34,325 nt of DNA from Pedosphaera sp. (GCA_009695275.1 SIBF01000027.1:1-34325), one strand, 5' to 3'. Numbered from the stretch's first letter, positions 8,936-18,145 are shown. Program-made: numbers and translations. Notes: generated by a model from the sequence alone, not told the origin.

Positions 8936-9165
8936 CAGCGCTCCTCGTCACGGCCAACCAGGACCATGTTTGGCAGTACTTTGTTGCCGAAAATTATTCG
9001 CCTGCGCGCCGCGTAGTCCGGAAGACTGATCGGCGCTCGAGTTGGCAATGCATCCTTCCTGGTGCCTTGTTGGTCCAAATAGATTTGCAACCACCGGGCA
9101 ATGGCCTGCGCATCGTGGAGGGACAATTGTTTCAATGCGGCCTCGATTTCAGTGGTCGTGCTCAT
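8932..9165 (-). CDS. vapB: VapB-like antitoxin
   Basis: A 77-residue protein directly before the PIN toxin and overlapping it by 4 bp. The N-terminal half (EIEAALKQLSLHDAQAIARWLQIYL) is a predicted helical segment. The C-terminal half (SLPDYAARRRIIFGNKVLP) is basic and likely the toxin-neutralising tail. In such systems the antitoxin binds the toxin and often represses its own promoter. I could not assign the DNA-binding fold. The call rests on size, position and coupling. The start is taken at MSTTTEIEA; no Shine-Dalgarno precedes it, which fits the nearby promoter candidate. Confidence 0.75.
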   Translation of the reverse strand: MSTTTEIEAALKQLSLHDAQAIARWLQIYLDQQGTRKDALPTRAPISLPDYAARRRIIFGNKVLPNMVLVGRDEERW

Positions 9166-9171
9166 ACAGAA

Positions 9172-9200
9172 TATTTAGAGGTGCCCGCAAAGCTTGCCAA
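9172..9200 (-). promoter_or_regulatory. Candidate sigma-70-type promoter of vapBC
   Basis: On the minus strand, TTGGCA (9200-9195) and TAAATA (9177-9172) are separated by exactly 17 nt. The -35 matches consensus at five of six positions; the -10 is weaker at three of six. Transcription would start around 9165, which is the A of the vapB ATG, so the message may be leaderless. Confidence 0.4.
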
Positions 9201-9285
9201 TTCAAATTCTGATGTTGTGCCGGGTAGGTTCATTTTCGCGTAGCCGTCGAACACAAGGCTCGTATCCAGGACGCCCTCCCGTCGC

Positions 9286-10173
9286 TCATTTCAACGGCAC
9301 ATGAAACTCATCCGCGTGGTAGGAACTGCGCACCATGGGACCGCTAGCAACATGGACGAAACCCATTCGTTCCGCCAAGGACCGATACTCGTCGAACTTC
9401 GCTGGCGTAACATATTCGACGACTGGCAAATGATCGCGCGTCGGCTGGAGATACTGGCCGAGAGTGAGGATGTCGCATTCAGCGGAGCGCAAATCATCCA
9501 TCGCTTCGAACAATTCCAGTTCGGTCTCGCCGAGTCCCAACATCAGGCCGGACTTGGTGTGGAGCCTGCCACCTGCGCGCACCTTCACTTTACGCAGAAC
9601 ACTCAGGGAGCGCTCGTAAGTGGCCCGTGAGCGAACCGTCGGCGTCAAGCGACGCACCGTTTCGAGGTTGTGATTGAAGATCTCAGGCTTCGCCGCGAGG
9701 ACAGCGTCGATTGCGGAATCCTTGTCGAGAAAATCGGGCGTGAGCACTTCGATGACGATTCCAGGATTCAATTCCCGCACGGCCTCTATGGTCTTCCGAA
9801 AATGCTCCGCTCCTCCGTCGGCCAGATCATCACGAGCTACGGCGGTGATTACGACGTGCTTCAACTTCATTCGCCGCGTCGCTTCGGCGACACGTTGCGG
9901 TTCGTCGGCTTCGAGCGCCAGAGGCTTCGCCGTCGAAACCGCGCAAAAACCACAAGCGCGTGTACAACGATCACCCGCGATCATGAAAGTTGCCGTGCCT
10001 TTGCTCCAGCACTCCCAGTGATTCGGACATTTGGCGCTCTCACACACCGTGTGGAGTTTCAGGTCCGTCAGGAGCGCGCGAGTCTTGAAGAAGGTGTCAC
10101 TGTTCGGGAGCCGGATCCTGAGCCAGTCTGGCAGGCGTTGTCGGGGCTTAAGATCGATCTCGGCGGTCATCAT
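9286..10173 (-). CDS. lipA: Lipoyl synthase
   Basis: LipA is a radical-SAM enzyme that inserts two sulfurs into protein-bound octanoyl groups to make the lipoyl cofactor of 2-oxoacid dehydrogenases and the glycine cleavage system. The auxiliary [4Fe-4S] cluster cysteines sit in CESAKCPNHWEC (Cys 44, 49, 55) and the radical-SAM cluster in CTRACGFC (Cys 70, 74, 77). The C-terminal RSSYHADE (282-289) carries the serine that ligates the auxiliary cluster in the family. Length (295 aa) is normal. The first two codons are both ATG and either may be used. It follows the glutaredoxin gene by 18 bp, so it is the last gene of a three-gene operon. lipB is not in the window. Confidence 0.96.
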   Translation of the reverse strand: MMTAEIDLKPRQRLPDWLRIRLPNSDTFFKTRALLTDLKLHTVCESAKCPNHWECWSKGTATFMIAGDRCTRACGFCAVSTAKPLALEADEPQRVAEATRRMKLKHVVITAVARDDLADGGAEHFRKTIEAVRELNPGIVIEVLTPDFLDKDSAIDAVLAAKPEIFNHNLETVRRLTPTVRSRATYERSLSVLRKVKVRAGGRLHTKSGLMLGLGETELELFEAMDDLRSAECDILTLGQYLQPTRDHLPVVEYVTPAKFDEYRSLAERMGFVHVASGPMVRSSYHADEFHVPLK

Positions 10174-10191
10174 TGCGCGGCGGATTGTGAG

Positions 10192-10506
10192 CTAGCTGGA
10201 AGGCTGTTCCAGCTTTTTCCAGAATTCCTCCAATTGATCGGTGTCGAAATCAGCCAGCACCCGGCCATCCACCTCGATCACGGGTGCAAGCGTTTGGCCT
10301 GACAATTCGCGCATTTCACGGCGCGCATCGGAGTCAGTGATGACATTGAGGGTCTCGTAGTTCAACCCGCGCTCATCGAGCCAGTCCTTCGCTTCGTGAC
10401 ACCATCCGCAAAATGGTTTTATAAACAGTCGAATCTGCTTTGGCTTCATCGCGGGCGGAAAGTGCTTCATCCCCAACCGGTCGTCAACTTGCAGTTCCGC
10501 GATCAT
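10192..10506 (-). CDS. Glutaredoxin-family protein (CGWC)
   Basis: A small thioredoxin-fold protein. IRLFIKPFCGWCHEAKDWLDERGL carries the CxxC redox site after the first strand, and LAPVIEVDGRVLADFD holds the cis-proline and glutathione-binding-like region typical of glutaredoxins. The track start at 10506 overlaps the cupin stop by 4 bp (ATGA). An internal ATG at 10449 (MKPKQIRLF) would give a canonical 85-residue glutaredoxin, so the start is uncertain. Position between a cupin gene and lipA suggests a link to thiol or iron-sulfur maintenance for LipA, which is inference. Confidence 0.85.
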   Translation of the reverse strand: MIAELQVDDRLGMKHFPPAMKPKQIRLFIKPFCGWCHEAKDWLDERGLNYETLNVITDSDARREMRELSGQTLAPVIEVDGRVLADFDTDQLEEFWKKLEQPSS

Positions 10507-10868
10507 GACTCGGTGATGAATGTGTCGTCATGTTCGTAAGCCGGCGCGCAGCAACAGAGCAGCTTCAAGATTTCTGAACCGGTGTTCCAGATTTTGTGCT
10601 TTTGTCCCGGAGGAATGGCGATGGCGTCCCCGGCTTTGACCTCACGCGCCTCGCCTTCAATCTTTATGAGGCCTTCCCCGGAGGTGATGTAATAAATCTC
10701 CTCCGTCATCTTATGATAATGCTCCTGAGTGCTGCCGCCTGCGGCCAGTCGCGCCTCGGCCAGGCTCTGTTGGCGGATGACGGAATTCCGATACGCCAGC
10801 AGTTCTCGAATCTCCGAGCCGTCCTTCGTGATAAAGGGAGCAACTCCTTCAATGTTGCGAATGTCCAT
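10503..10868 (-). CDS. Cupin-domain protein
   Basis: A single-domain cupin of 121 residues. Motif 1 is GGSTQEHYHKMTEEIYYITSG (His 50, His 52, Glu 56) and motif 2 is GDAIAIPPGQKHKIWNTG (His 91), giving the usual 3-His/1-Glu metal site in a small beta-barrel. Many such proteins bind sugars or small metabolites, or act as isomerases or dioxygenases; the sequence does not tell which. It is the first gene of the cupin-glutaredoxin-lipA operon, with a 4-bp overlap to the next gene. The CCCAPAYEHDDT tail after the barrel includes three consecutive cysteines, which is slightly unusual. Confidence 0.85.
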   Translation of the reverse strand: MDIRNIEGVAPFITKDGSEIRELLAYRNSVIRQQSLAEARLAAGGSTQEHYHKMTEEIYYITSGEGLIKIEGEAREVKAGDAIAIPPGQKHKIWNTGSEILKLLCCCAPAYEHDDTFITES

Positions 10869-10979
10869 GCAATGCCAATGAAGGCATGTTCATGCCGCCC
10901 TTCAAGTCGATTATAGGACATCGTGATTTTCGCAATTGCCGATGTCCCGTAGATGTCGATTGCGCCCTGACTCCAAACG

Positions 10980-11940
10980 ATGCAGGGTGTCAGCAAATTC
11001 CCTATGCCATCCGCCACCCAGATCGGTTCTCCGAACTTCAAATGCGATCTGTCGCACCTCGGAGCGGTCCGTGTGTCGAGTCTGCTCCTTGCGAGTTGTG
11101 TGATTCTGTGGTGCGCGGCCGCCGGGGCTGTCGACACGACTGGAGTGAAGAAATTCCGAACCGAGATTCAGCCTATCTTGAAGGAGTATTGCTACGAGTG
11201 CCACGGCGATGGAACCGACAAAGGTAAAGTGGTGCTTGATCAATTCGCATCAGACTCGGCCATGGCCGGCGATCAGGATCTCTGGCTGCGTGTTCTGAAG
11301 AATGTCCGCGCGGGTTTGATGCCGCCAGCAAAGAAGCCGCAACCTCCAGCAGCGCATAAACTGCAACTGGAGCAATGGATCAAGACGGCAGTGTTCCAGA
11401 CAGATGCCAGCAACCCTGATCCCGGCCGTGTGACAGTGCGCCGCCTCAACCGCGTCGCGTATCGCAATACGATCCGCGATTTGATGGGTTTGGATTTCGA
11501 CACTGAGAAGGAGTTTCCGCCCGACGATTCCGGCCATGGCTTTGACAACATCGGGGACGTGCTCACGCTGCCGCCCATGTTGTTGGAAAAATATCTCACC
11601 GCAGCAAAGACCATTGTTACCAGAGCCGTGCCCGCCGTGCCTGGTGTGCCGGAGGAGATGATCAGCGTCGGTCGGAACTTTGCCGGGGCGGAGGGGCTGG
11701 CATCCAGCCGGACCAATCGAATGGCGAAGTCTCCTAACGCGCTTAATCTTTCGTATTACGAACACGCCTCGGTTTCGAACACGTTCAAAGCCGTGCATTC
11801 CGGAAAATACCAATTGCTCCTGGACTTCGCCGCGAACGAGAGGTTCGTGGACAATCAATTCGACTACAACAAGTGTCGGCTCGTATTCAAGGCGGATGGC
11901 CGGGAGCTGCACAGCAAAGAGTACACGCGCGAAGGCGGCC
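10980..11940 (+). pseudogene. 5' half of a cytochrome c/DUF1587 (DUF1592-family) protein gene
   Basis: After a signal-like segment (VSSLLLASCVILWCAAAGA) comes a planctomycete-type cytochrome c motif, YCYECHGDG (CxxCH haem site), then a DUF1587 region (VRRLNRVAYRNTIRDLMGLDFD). The family normally continues with DUF1595, DUF1592, DUF1588 and DUF1585 domains to about 800 residues or more. Here the coding similarity ends after GRELHSKEYTREGG, and the next bases read as a DUF1552 protein in another frame. The gene has lost most of its 3' part, apparently by a deletion with its boundary near 11930-11950. The track ORF runs to 11981 through out-of-frame sequence (AKARSSNSAAP). The start could be the ATG at 10980 or the internal one eight codons later. 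In intact form these proteins are exported and of unknown function. Confidence 0.75.
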
Positions 11941-13097
11941 GAAGGGCGAAGGCAAGGAGTTCGAATTCAGCCGCACCCTGAAGCCACTGGAACCGATGCG
12001 CCAGCACTTGCAAGTGCTCGGCGGACTCGATCAAAAATCCGCTGAAGGCGGCCCCGATGGCGGTGGTGATCATGCCCGCGGCAATGGTGTCTTCCTCACC
12101 GGCGTTCGGCTCAAGAAGAGCGCGACGGACATTCGCGCGGGCATCTCCATAGAAAAGCCATCGCGCGCGAGATCGGCCATCTCACCCGGTTTCCTTCATT
12201 GGAATTGAGCAGCGACGACATCCGAACCTCCGGCGCGTGCGACTCGGGTTACGCTTGCGCCTACCAGTTCAACCTTTCGTGGAGCTCCACCACGACTCCG
12301 GTCGCCGCAGAATCCAATCCACGGATGGTTTTCGAGCGGCTCTTCGGCACCGGCGCTCCCGGCGAGCGCACGGCGAACATGAAGCGCCGGCAACAGGAGC
12401 AACGTTCCGTGCTGGACTTCGTGCTGGAGGACGCACGCGGGATGAACCGCCGGCTCAATGGGCGCGACAAGGATAAGCTGGACCATTACCTCACAGGCAT
12501 CCGCGAAATCGAGACCAGCATCCAGAAGGCGGAACGGTTTGGCGTGGCAAAGGATCCGGGCACTGAAACACCGCCGGGAATCCCCCAAGACCGCGCGCAG
12601 TACATTCAGCTAATGTTCGACATGCTCGCACTGGCCTTCCAGACTGACTCGGCACGCGTCGTCACGATGCTGCTCGGGCACGACGGCGACAACCGTTCGC
12701 TCCCCGAGATTGGCATTGCGGAAGGTCATCACGACCTCTCGCATCACTTCAACAGCGAAGACAAGATTCAAAAGCTCAAGGAAATCGACCTGTGGTACGG
12801 AAAGCAGTTTGTAAAGTTTTTACAGAAGCTCCAGGACACCAAGGACGCGGATGGTAATTCAGTCCTGCACAACTCGATGATCCTTTACGGAAGCGGTAAC
12901 GCCGACGGCAACCGTCACACACACTCAAACCTGCCACTCATCCTTGCGGGTGGTGGTGGCGTGTTGACGCCTGGCCGCTCTACGTCCAACACGGTTCAAA
13001 GCCCATGACCAACCTGTTCCTGAGCATGGCGGACAGGATGGGGGCGCAGAAGCTGGGCAGTTTTGGGGATTCGAGCGGCCGGCTTGAGGATGTGTGA
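11941..13097 (+). pseudogene. Frameshifted 3' part of a DUF1552 protein gene
   Basis: The sequence reads as a DUF1552 protein in three successive frames. Frame A (to about 12150) gives GKEFEFSRTLKPLEPMRQHL and DHARGNGVFLTGV. Frame B (from about 12157) gives AIAREIGHLTRFPSLEL, GYACAYQFNLSW, NPRMVFERLFG and AEGHHDLSHHF to about 12975. Frame C (from about 12980 to the TGA at 13095-13097) gives YVQHGSKPMTNLFLSMADRMGA and GDSSGRLEDV, the expected C-terminus. The N-terminal signal and first tens of residues are missing, having been lost with the 3' half of the preceding gene. Three lesions in one gene point to real decay. Function of the intact family is unknown; it commonly follows a DUF1592-family gene. 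Confidence 0.75.
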
Positions 13098-13145
13098 GAA
13101 TCAGGGATGGCAGGGAGCCTGGCCAAAGGGTTCAACACACCGAAG

Positions 13146-14255
13146 TCAGTTCCGCCCGATGCGCAGGCGAAGATCCACGATCTCTCCGGAAATCAGGTTC
13201 AGGGATTTGGGAAGACTGACAAGAAGCGGCAGGCCCATCTCTGTTCCACGCTGCATTCCGGGCGACAAGAGTGTGGCTTTGATTGGCTCCAACTGTACAC
13301 CAACATTCAGGACGGTTGCTTCCGCAATCTCATGCTTGAACGAGCGAGTGCGGACCTCGACCGACATTCCTTGCTTTGGCGACATGAAGAAAGGTTGACG
13401 CACGTAGGCCACGATTTTGTCAGACTGCCCGCTGGTAATGGTCACGATGGACTCGCCCGCCATGACTGATTCTCCCGACCTTCTGAGGATTGAACTCACA
13501 ACACCATCGATGGACGCGTACAAGGAAATCGGGCTCATCTCGGCTTCCGTGAGACGCAGCTTCTCTTCCTGAACGTGTATCGATGCCTGGAGGATGGATT
13601 GCGCCGGCAACGCGTTGGTCGAGCCTGGAACTTGCGGTTCGCGCAACTGTAGAGCCGCGAGGTTCTTCTGCTGTTCAGAAATTAGTAGCGTGCGCTCTTT
13701 GATTTCAGCTTCGAGTCGTTCCTTCGTGATCCTTGCCTGGTCGTACAACTGTTCTGAAAGGATCTGTTGTTTGAATAGTTGTTCTGCGCGGCGAAATTCG
13801 CTCTCCGCCAGCTGCAACCTGGTCTGCGCCGTCGTCAGCACCACTCGTTGCTCCATCCAGTCAAGCCGAAGGCGGTCATAGGCCAAAGCGTACCGCTGCT
13901 CACCGAGGAGAGGCTCGAGATTGACTTTCAACAATTGGATTTCCGCCAGAATGACTGCCAGCGATGATTGAAGTACTCGTGGGTCTGCGATGATGACCTG
14001 GGCTACCCGGTCGCCAGCCTTGAGATGCTGCAGCCTCGAAACGTTGAGGTCGGCGAGCACACCGGACTTATGGCAGGAAACGCTTGCGTTCACCGGTTCC
14101 ACCTCTCCCACCAAAACCGTCGTCGGCACCTGCTGGGTCCAAAGCCAGGCCGCCGCAGACACGGTGGCAAGGAACATGATCACAGGCACGATCCGGATGC
14201 GGAACTCGCGCCATCGTTGAGCTGCTGGAATCGGGATGGGGCTAAGGTCAGTCAT
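13146..14255 (-). CDS. HlyD-like membrane-fusion/periplasmic adaptor protein
   Basis: The 369-residue protein has one N-terminal membrane anchor (IRIVPVIMFLATVSAAAWLW, about 20-40), a split lipoyl-like/barrel region (SGVLADLNVSRLQHLKAGDRV about 64-84 and ASIDGVVSSILRRSGESVMAGE), and a long alpha-helical hairpin between them (about 95-235, rich in Leu, Gln, Glu and Arg). This is the layout of HlyD/membrane-fusion proteins that bridge an inner-membrane machine to the outer membrane. No ABC, RND or MFS transporter gene lies next to it. Instead it follows the DUF4956 gene by only 4 bp in an operon headed by a VTC-type polymerase. I infer that it serves the VTC/DUF4956 pair. Confidence 0.8.
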   Translation of the reverse strand: MTDLSPIPIPAAQRWREFRIRIVPVIMFLATVSAAAWLWTQQVPTTVLVGEVEPVNASVSCHKSGVLADLNVSRLQHLKAGDRVAQVIIADPRVLQSSLAVILAEIQLLKVNLEPLLGEQRYALAYDRLRLDWMEQRVVLTTAQTRLQLAESEFRRAEQLFKQQILSEQLYDQARITKERLEAEIKERTLLISEQQKNLAALQLREPQVPGSTNALPAQSILQASIHVQEEKLRLTEAEMSPISLYASIDGVVSSILRRSGESVMAGESIVTITSGQSDKIVAYVRQPFFMSPKQGMSVEVRTRSFKHEIAEATVLNVGVQLEPIKATLLSPGMQRGTEMGLPLLVSLPKSLNLISGEIVDLRLRIGRN

Positions 14256-14259
14256 GCCT

Positions 14260-14946
14260 TTACAGTTCGGACTCCTCTTCCGCTTTCAAACTGGCTACTC
14301 GTGACACTCCCTGCAAGACCCGGAGCTCATTGATCAATTCCTCCACCCGGCTTGAATCGCGCAAAAGCAATCGGTAAGAGAGATCGGTTCCGTCGTAACC
14401 TTCTTGAGATCGTTGGCTGGCGCAATGATTGGTCAAACTGTAGCGAGTCAACAACTGATGGAGATAAGTTAGATCCGACAATGGTCTGGCCCAGTGGAGA
14501 TTCAGTATCAAATCGTATCGCTGGCGGCTGCCAAACGCCGAGTACCAAAGCAACAACAACACACACACCAACACCAGACATCCGACGATCGCTGTGGCGA
14601 ATTTCTGGGTTCCGCACGCCATTCCAAGCACAATGACGGCAAGCACGTAAGTCGTGTCGAAGGTATCGCGCAGGATGTTGCGAAATCGTACGATCGCAAA
14701 GATCGCCATCAAGCCGAAGGCCGTGACCAGATTGTTGTTAAGAACTTGCATCACAAGCGCCACCAACATGGGCATTACCACCAGTGAATTCACGAATGAC
14801 TTGGAATAGGAAAGTCCCGCGTGAGTCAACATGTAAACCCAGGCGATGATCTGGCCAAATGCGAAAGCCAGCAAAACCCCGAGGAGCACCATTGGCAGGT
14901 TCGTCGGGGCGGCGGCGTAATCTCCGCGCATCATTGATTCTATCAT
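14260..14946 (-). CDS. DUF4956 integral membrane protein
   Basis: This protein of 228 residues has about four to five hydrophobic helices in the first ~140 residues (LPMVLLGVLLAFAFGQIIAW, FVNSLVVMPMLVALVMQVL, TYVLAVIVLGMACGTQ, IVGCLVLVCVLLLLWY) with a conserved-looking cytosolic loop GLMAIFAIVRFRNILRDTFD between them, which is the DUF4956 hallmark. A soluble C-terminal domain (about 145-228) looks like a small alpha/beta ferredoxin-like unit (LSYRLLLRDSSRVEELINEL, VSRVASLKAEEE). Its ATG overlaps the VTC-gene stop (ATGA), indicating translational coupling. DUF4956 proteins are known to co-occur with VTC-domain genes, sometimes with CotH kinases; their molecular role is not established. Confidence 0.85.
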   Translation of the reverse strand: MIESMMRGDYAAAPTNLPMVLLGVLLAFAFGQIIAWVYMLTHAGLSYSKSFVNSLVVMPMLVALVMQVLNNNLVTAFGLMAIFAIVRFRNILRDTFDTTYVLAVIVLGMACGTQKFATAIVGCLVLVCVLLLLWYSAFGSRQRYDLILNLHWARPLSDLTYLHQLLTRYSLTNHCASQRSQEGYDGTDLSYRLLLRDSSRVEELINELRVLQGVSRVASLKAEEESEL

Positions 14947-15797
14947 GCAAAACTTAGATTGAATGTTCCAGCGGCGGCGCGCTTCAAGAACTCCCGCCGG
15001 GCGGCGAGATTTTCCATCGTCTGCGCCTCAGTTGGAGACTCGAAGCTTGGCCCCGTCAACCGACGTTCGCCGAGCAACACCACACCATCAGCATATTTCG
15101 CGGCAGAACATTGCACCAGACCAAAAAGTCTGACCAGTTCCCCAAACCAGTCGGGAAAACGTCCGGTGAACTTGAGCTCCAGCACGACCTGGCCATCGAA
15201 AACCCGCGTCGGCCTGATCATGCTTGTCAGAAACCTGATCCCGGGTTGGGATTCGCAACAAATATCCCTGTCCATCGTAATCCGAACGGCGTTGTTCTGC
15301 GGGCTGATCCAGGCTTCTCGAAGATAGGAAACGTGAGCTTTTGGATTGGCCCGATTCTCCAGCATCAACTGGTTGAAGCGCTGAAGGGCTCCAAGATCTT
15401 TGGCGGACGCAGGCTTGACGAGATCGGCGGGAGCGGGGAGATGCCCCGCGATGAGAGATGCCACCCTCTCTCGTCGAACAGCGCCTCGCTGTTTTAGGAT
15501 TGCGTCATTCATCCGACGCTTGATCTCGAAAAAGACTGGGGATTCCGGTTTCTCATCGTAGTATCGGATCCGTAGCTTGTAGCGGTTCCTGTTGCCGTTT
15601 ATGGTCTGCCAGTAATAGTCAAGCTGGTCAGAATCCAAATACAGGCTGTGGACGGGATAAGACAGATTGGGGCGTGTGGCTCCGAATTCATCCACCTCCA
15701 GATGCGAACGAACAAACTCCCGAACGTTGACTGCTACAGTTTCGCGAACGATGTATTTGAGTTCGAATCTCTGTTGCTGGAGGTTGTCGGTAGCCAT
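14943..15797 (-). CDS. VTC-domain (polyphosphate polymerase-like) protein
   Basis: The protein (284 residues) is a triphosphate-tunnel-type VTC domain, the catalytic fold of yeast Vtc4, which makes polyphosphate from ATP. The basic and acidic tunnel residues can be read off: RFELKYIV (Lys 14), RYKLRIRYYD (Arg 76, Arg 78), FFEIKRR (Glu 91, Lys 93), VRITMDRDI (Arg 172) and VVLELKFTGRFPDWF (Glu 207, Lys 209). They appear complete, so the enzyme is likely active. There is no signal or membrane segment, so it is expected at the cytosolic face. It is the first gene of the operon and is coupled by 4-bp overlap to the DUF4956 gene. The exact polymer made (polyphosphate or another) is not shown by the sequence. 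Confidence 0.88.
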   Translation of the reverse strand: MATDNLQQQRFELKYIVRETVAVNVREFVRSHLEVDEFGATRPNLSYPVHSLYLDSDQLDYYWQTINGNRNRYKLRIRYYDEKPESPVFFEIKRRMNDAILKQRGAVRRERVASLIAGHLPAPADLVKPASAKDLGALQRFNQLMLENRANPKAHVSYLREAWISPQNNAVRITMDRDICCESQPGIRFLTSMIRPTRVFDGQVVLELKFTGRFPDWFGELVRLFGLVQCSAAKYADGVVLLGERRLTGPSFESPTEAQTMENLAARREFLKRAAAGTFNLSFA

Positions 15798-16141
15798 CTA
15801 TGGTGGACCTTTGACGAGTTCCTTATCAGGTTGTTGCAAGATTGTCACTCTATGTCATGTGTTGTTCACATTGTCGCCCATCGGGGACGTTCCGTTATCA
15901 ATTACTAGTGCCGTGTTCATTTCAAGAGCGAACAGGCTCGGAGAATTCTTAGCAAGGGTGATGCCATGAGCTCAACAAGTTTCAGCGATTAGACCTTCTG
16001 AGAACAACTCAATCATCGCCATGATTCCAACTGCCACTAAAATTGGACAGTGTGCTCAAAATTCTGGCAGATTTGTTGTTCGTAACTCATCGTTGCTTCC
16101 GATCCGGCATCGTGATAGATTGCCCCGCAATTTGATCAGTC
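15798..16141. other. Divergent intergenic region between the VTC operon and ftsH
   Basis: 344 bp without a credible gene. It must hold the start signals for the minus-strand VTC operon and the plus-strand ftsH, but I found no pair of promoter elements with good spacing and no clear Shine-Dalgarno before the ftsH ATG. Confidence 0.4.
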
Positions 16142-18145
16142 ATGTCTGAAGATAACAAGCAGATGAATCGTGGCGGCAAGAACACCGAGCTCAAGGTGCC
16201 GCCGAGAAACTGGTTGCTCTGGATCCTTATCCTGGGGTCCATCCCGCTGCTGGTGATGCTTCAAAGGAGCAATGAAGCGCACTACACAGAAATCAGCCGG
16301 CAACAATTGATCGAGTACGTGGACAAGGGATGGGTTCAGAAGGGCGTGATTCACTACAACCCTCAATCGGCGATTCTTTATGACATCACGGGTGAGTATA
16401 AGAAGGAGGGCGCGGGGCGTTTCGAACCATTCAAAGTCAAAACCCGGCTCAACGACGAACTTGAAAAAAAGCTTTTGGACTCAGCTGAATTCCGGACTGT
16501 CGAGCCAAACACCTTTCTTCTTAACTTGTTCGTCACGATTCTCCCGATTCTGTTTGTTGCTTTTCTGATTTATTTCTTCTTCATCCGGCAGATCAAGATG
16601 GCTGGCAAGGGAGCATTGAGCTTCGGCAAGAGCAAGGCCCGGATGCTGAACAAGGAACGCAACCGGACGACGTTCAAGGATGTCGCCGGCGTGGAGGAAG
16701 CCAAGGATGAGGTTTCTGAGTTGGTGGAATTCCTGAAGGATCCCAAGAAGTTTCAGAGGCTGGGCGGCAAGATTCCAAAAGGCATCCTGATGGTCGGCCC
16801 TCCGGGAACAGGAAAGACGCTGCTTGCCAAGGCAATCGCAGGCGAAGCGGATGCCTCCTTCTTCAGCATTAGTGGATCGGACTTTGTGGAGATGTTCGTG
16901 GGTGTCGGCGCGAGCCGTGTGCGGGACATGTTTGAGCAGGCGCGGAAGAACACGCCTTGCCTGATTTTCATCGATGAAATTGACGCGGTCGGTCGCAGCC
17001 GTGGACACGGACTGGGCGGCGGCAACGATGAGCGCGAGCAGACCTTGAATGCGTTACTCGTCGAGATGGACGGTTTTGATACGCAGGAAGGCATCATCAT
17101 CATCGCCGCGACCAACCGGCCAGACGTGCTTGACCCGGCTCTGCTTCGGCCAGGCCGCTTCGATCGACAGATCACGGTGAATCTTCCTGACGTGCGGGGT
17201 CGCGAGGCGATTCTGAAGGTCCATGCGCGCAACGTGAAGCTCGATCCATTGGTGGACCTCAGTGTCATCGCGCGCGGCACACCAGGCTACTCTGGTGCTG
17301 AGCTGGCGAACCTTTTGAACGAAGCTGCGCTTGCAGCTGCTCGCGCCAACAGAAAGGCCATCGGAATGGCTGAACTCGAGGAAGCGCGCGACAAAGTCCG
17401 CTGGGGTCGGGAACGCAGAAGCATGGCCATGTCGTCCGAGGAAAAGCGTGCCACCGCCTGGCACGAAGCCGGACATGCCCTTGTCAACGTCCTGCTGAAG
17501 CACACACATCCGCTGCACAAGGTCACCATCATCCCACGCGGGCGCGCCTTGGGTGTGACGATGTCGCTGCCGAAGGAAGACGTCCTTAACATGCGAAAAA
17601 AACAGGCGACCGACACGATCATCATGACAATGGCGGGCCGCATCGCGGAGGAAGTCGTGATCGACGACATTTCAAGCGGTGCTGCGAGCGACATTCAACA
17701 GGCTACTGCGATGGCCAAGGCAATGGTGATGCATTGGGGAATGAGCGAGAAGCTGGGCAACGTTCTCTATGGTGAAAGCCAGGAGTATGTGTTTTTGGGC
17801 CGGGACATGATGCGGACGAAAGATTACTCGGAGAGGATAGCCCAAGAGATTGACGCCGAGGTGAAGCGCATCATTGACGACGGCTACAACACGGCCAAGG
17901 AAATCATCACAAGCCATCGTGATAAACTTGAGCTGATTGCCAAGGCACTGCTCGAGTACGAAACTCTCGATGGCAAACAAGTTGAGGACATCGTGAGGAC
18001 CGGGAAGTTCACGCCACCCGCCCCCATTCCTCCGAGCCTCGATCCTCCAATGGGCGCGATCGCGGCGACGCCGCTGCCGGAAGTTTCGAAGCCCACGCCG
18101 CCAGAACTCCCCGGTCTGGGGACTCCCGCTCCGGTCACAGCCTGA
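16142..18145 (+). CDS. ftsH: ATP-dependent zinc metalloprotease FtsH
   Basis: FtsH is a membrane-anchored AAA+ protease that extracts and degrades damaged membrane proteins and selected cytosolic regulators. The 667-residue protein has two N-terminal membrane helices (about 24-41 and 127-148) flanking a periplasmic segment, an AAA+ module with Walker A GPPGTGKT (219-226), Walker B LIFIDEID (274-281) and the SRH region [18 protein letters not shown], and the zinc protease motif HEAGH (441-445) with the downstream [12 protein letters not shown] region. The C-terminal ~45 residues are a Pro-rich tail ([12 protein letters not shown]). It is monocistronic, followed by a hairpin terminator. Length is normal. 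Confidence 0.97.
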   Translation: MSEDNKQMNRGGKNTELKVPPRNWLLWILILGSIPLLVMLQRSNEAHYTEISRQQLIEYVDKGWVQKGVIHYNPQSAILYDITGEYKKEGAGRFEPFKVKTRLNDELEKKLLDSAEFRTVEPNTFLLNLFVTILPILFVAFLIYFFFIRQIKMAGKGALSFGKSKARMLNKERNRTTFKDVAGVEEAKDEVSELVEFLKDPKKFQRLGGKIPKGILMVGPPGTGKTLLAKAIAGEADASFFSISGSDFVEMFVGVGASRVRDMFEQARKNTPCLIFIDEIDAVGRSRGHGLGGGNDEREQTLNALLVEMDGFDTQEGIIIIAATNRPDVLDPALLRPGRFDRQITVNLPDVRGREAILKVHARNVKLDPLVDLSVIARGTPGYSGAELANLLNEAALAAARANRKAIGMAELEEARDKVRWGRERRSMAMSSEEKRATAWHEAGHALVNVLLKHTHPLHKVTIIPRGRALGVTMSLPKEDVLNMRKKQATDTIIMTMAGRIAEEVVIDDISSGAASDIQQATAMAKAMVMHWGMSEKLGNVLYGESQEYVFLGRDMMRTKDYSERIAQEIDAEVKRIIDDGYNTAKEIITSHRDKLELIAKALLEYETLDGKQVEDIVRTGKFTPPAPIPPSLDPPMGAIAATPLPEVSKPTPPELPGLGTPAPVTA

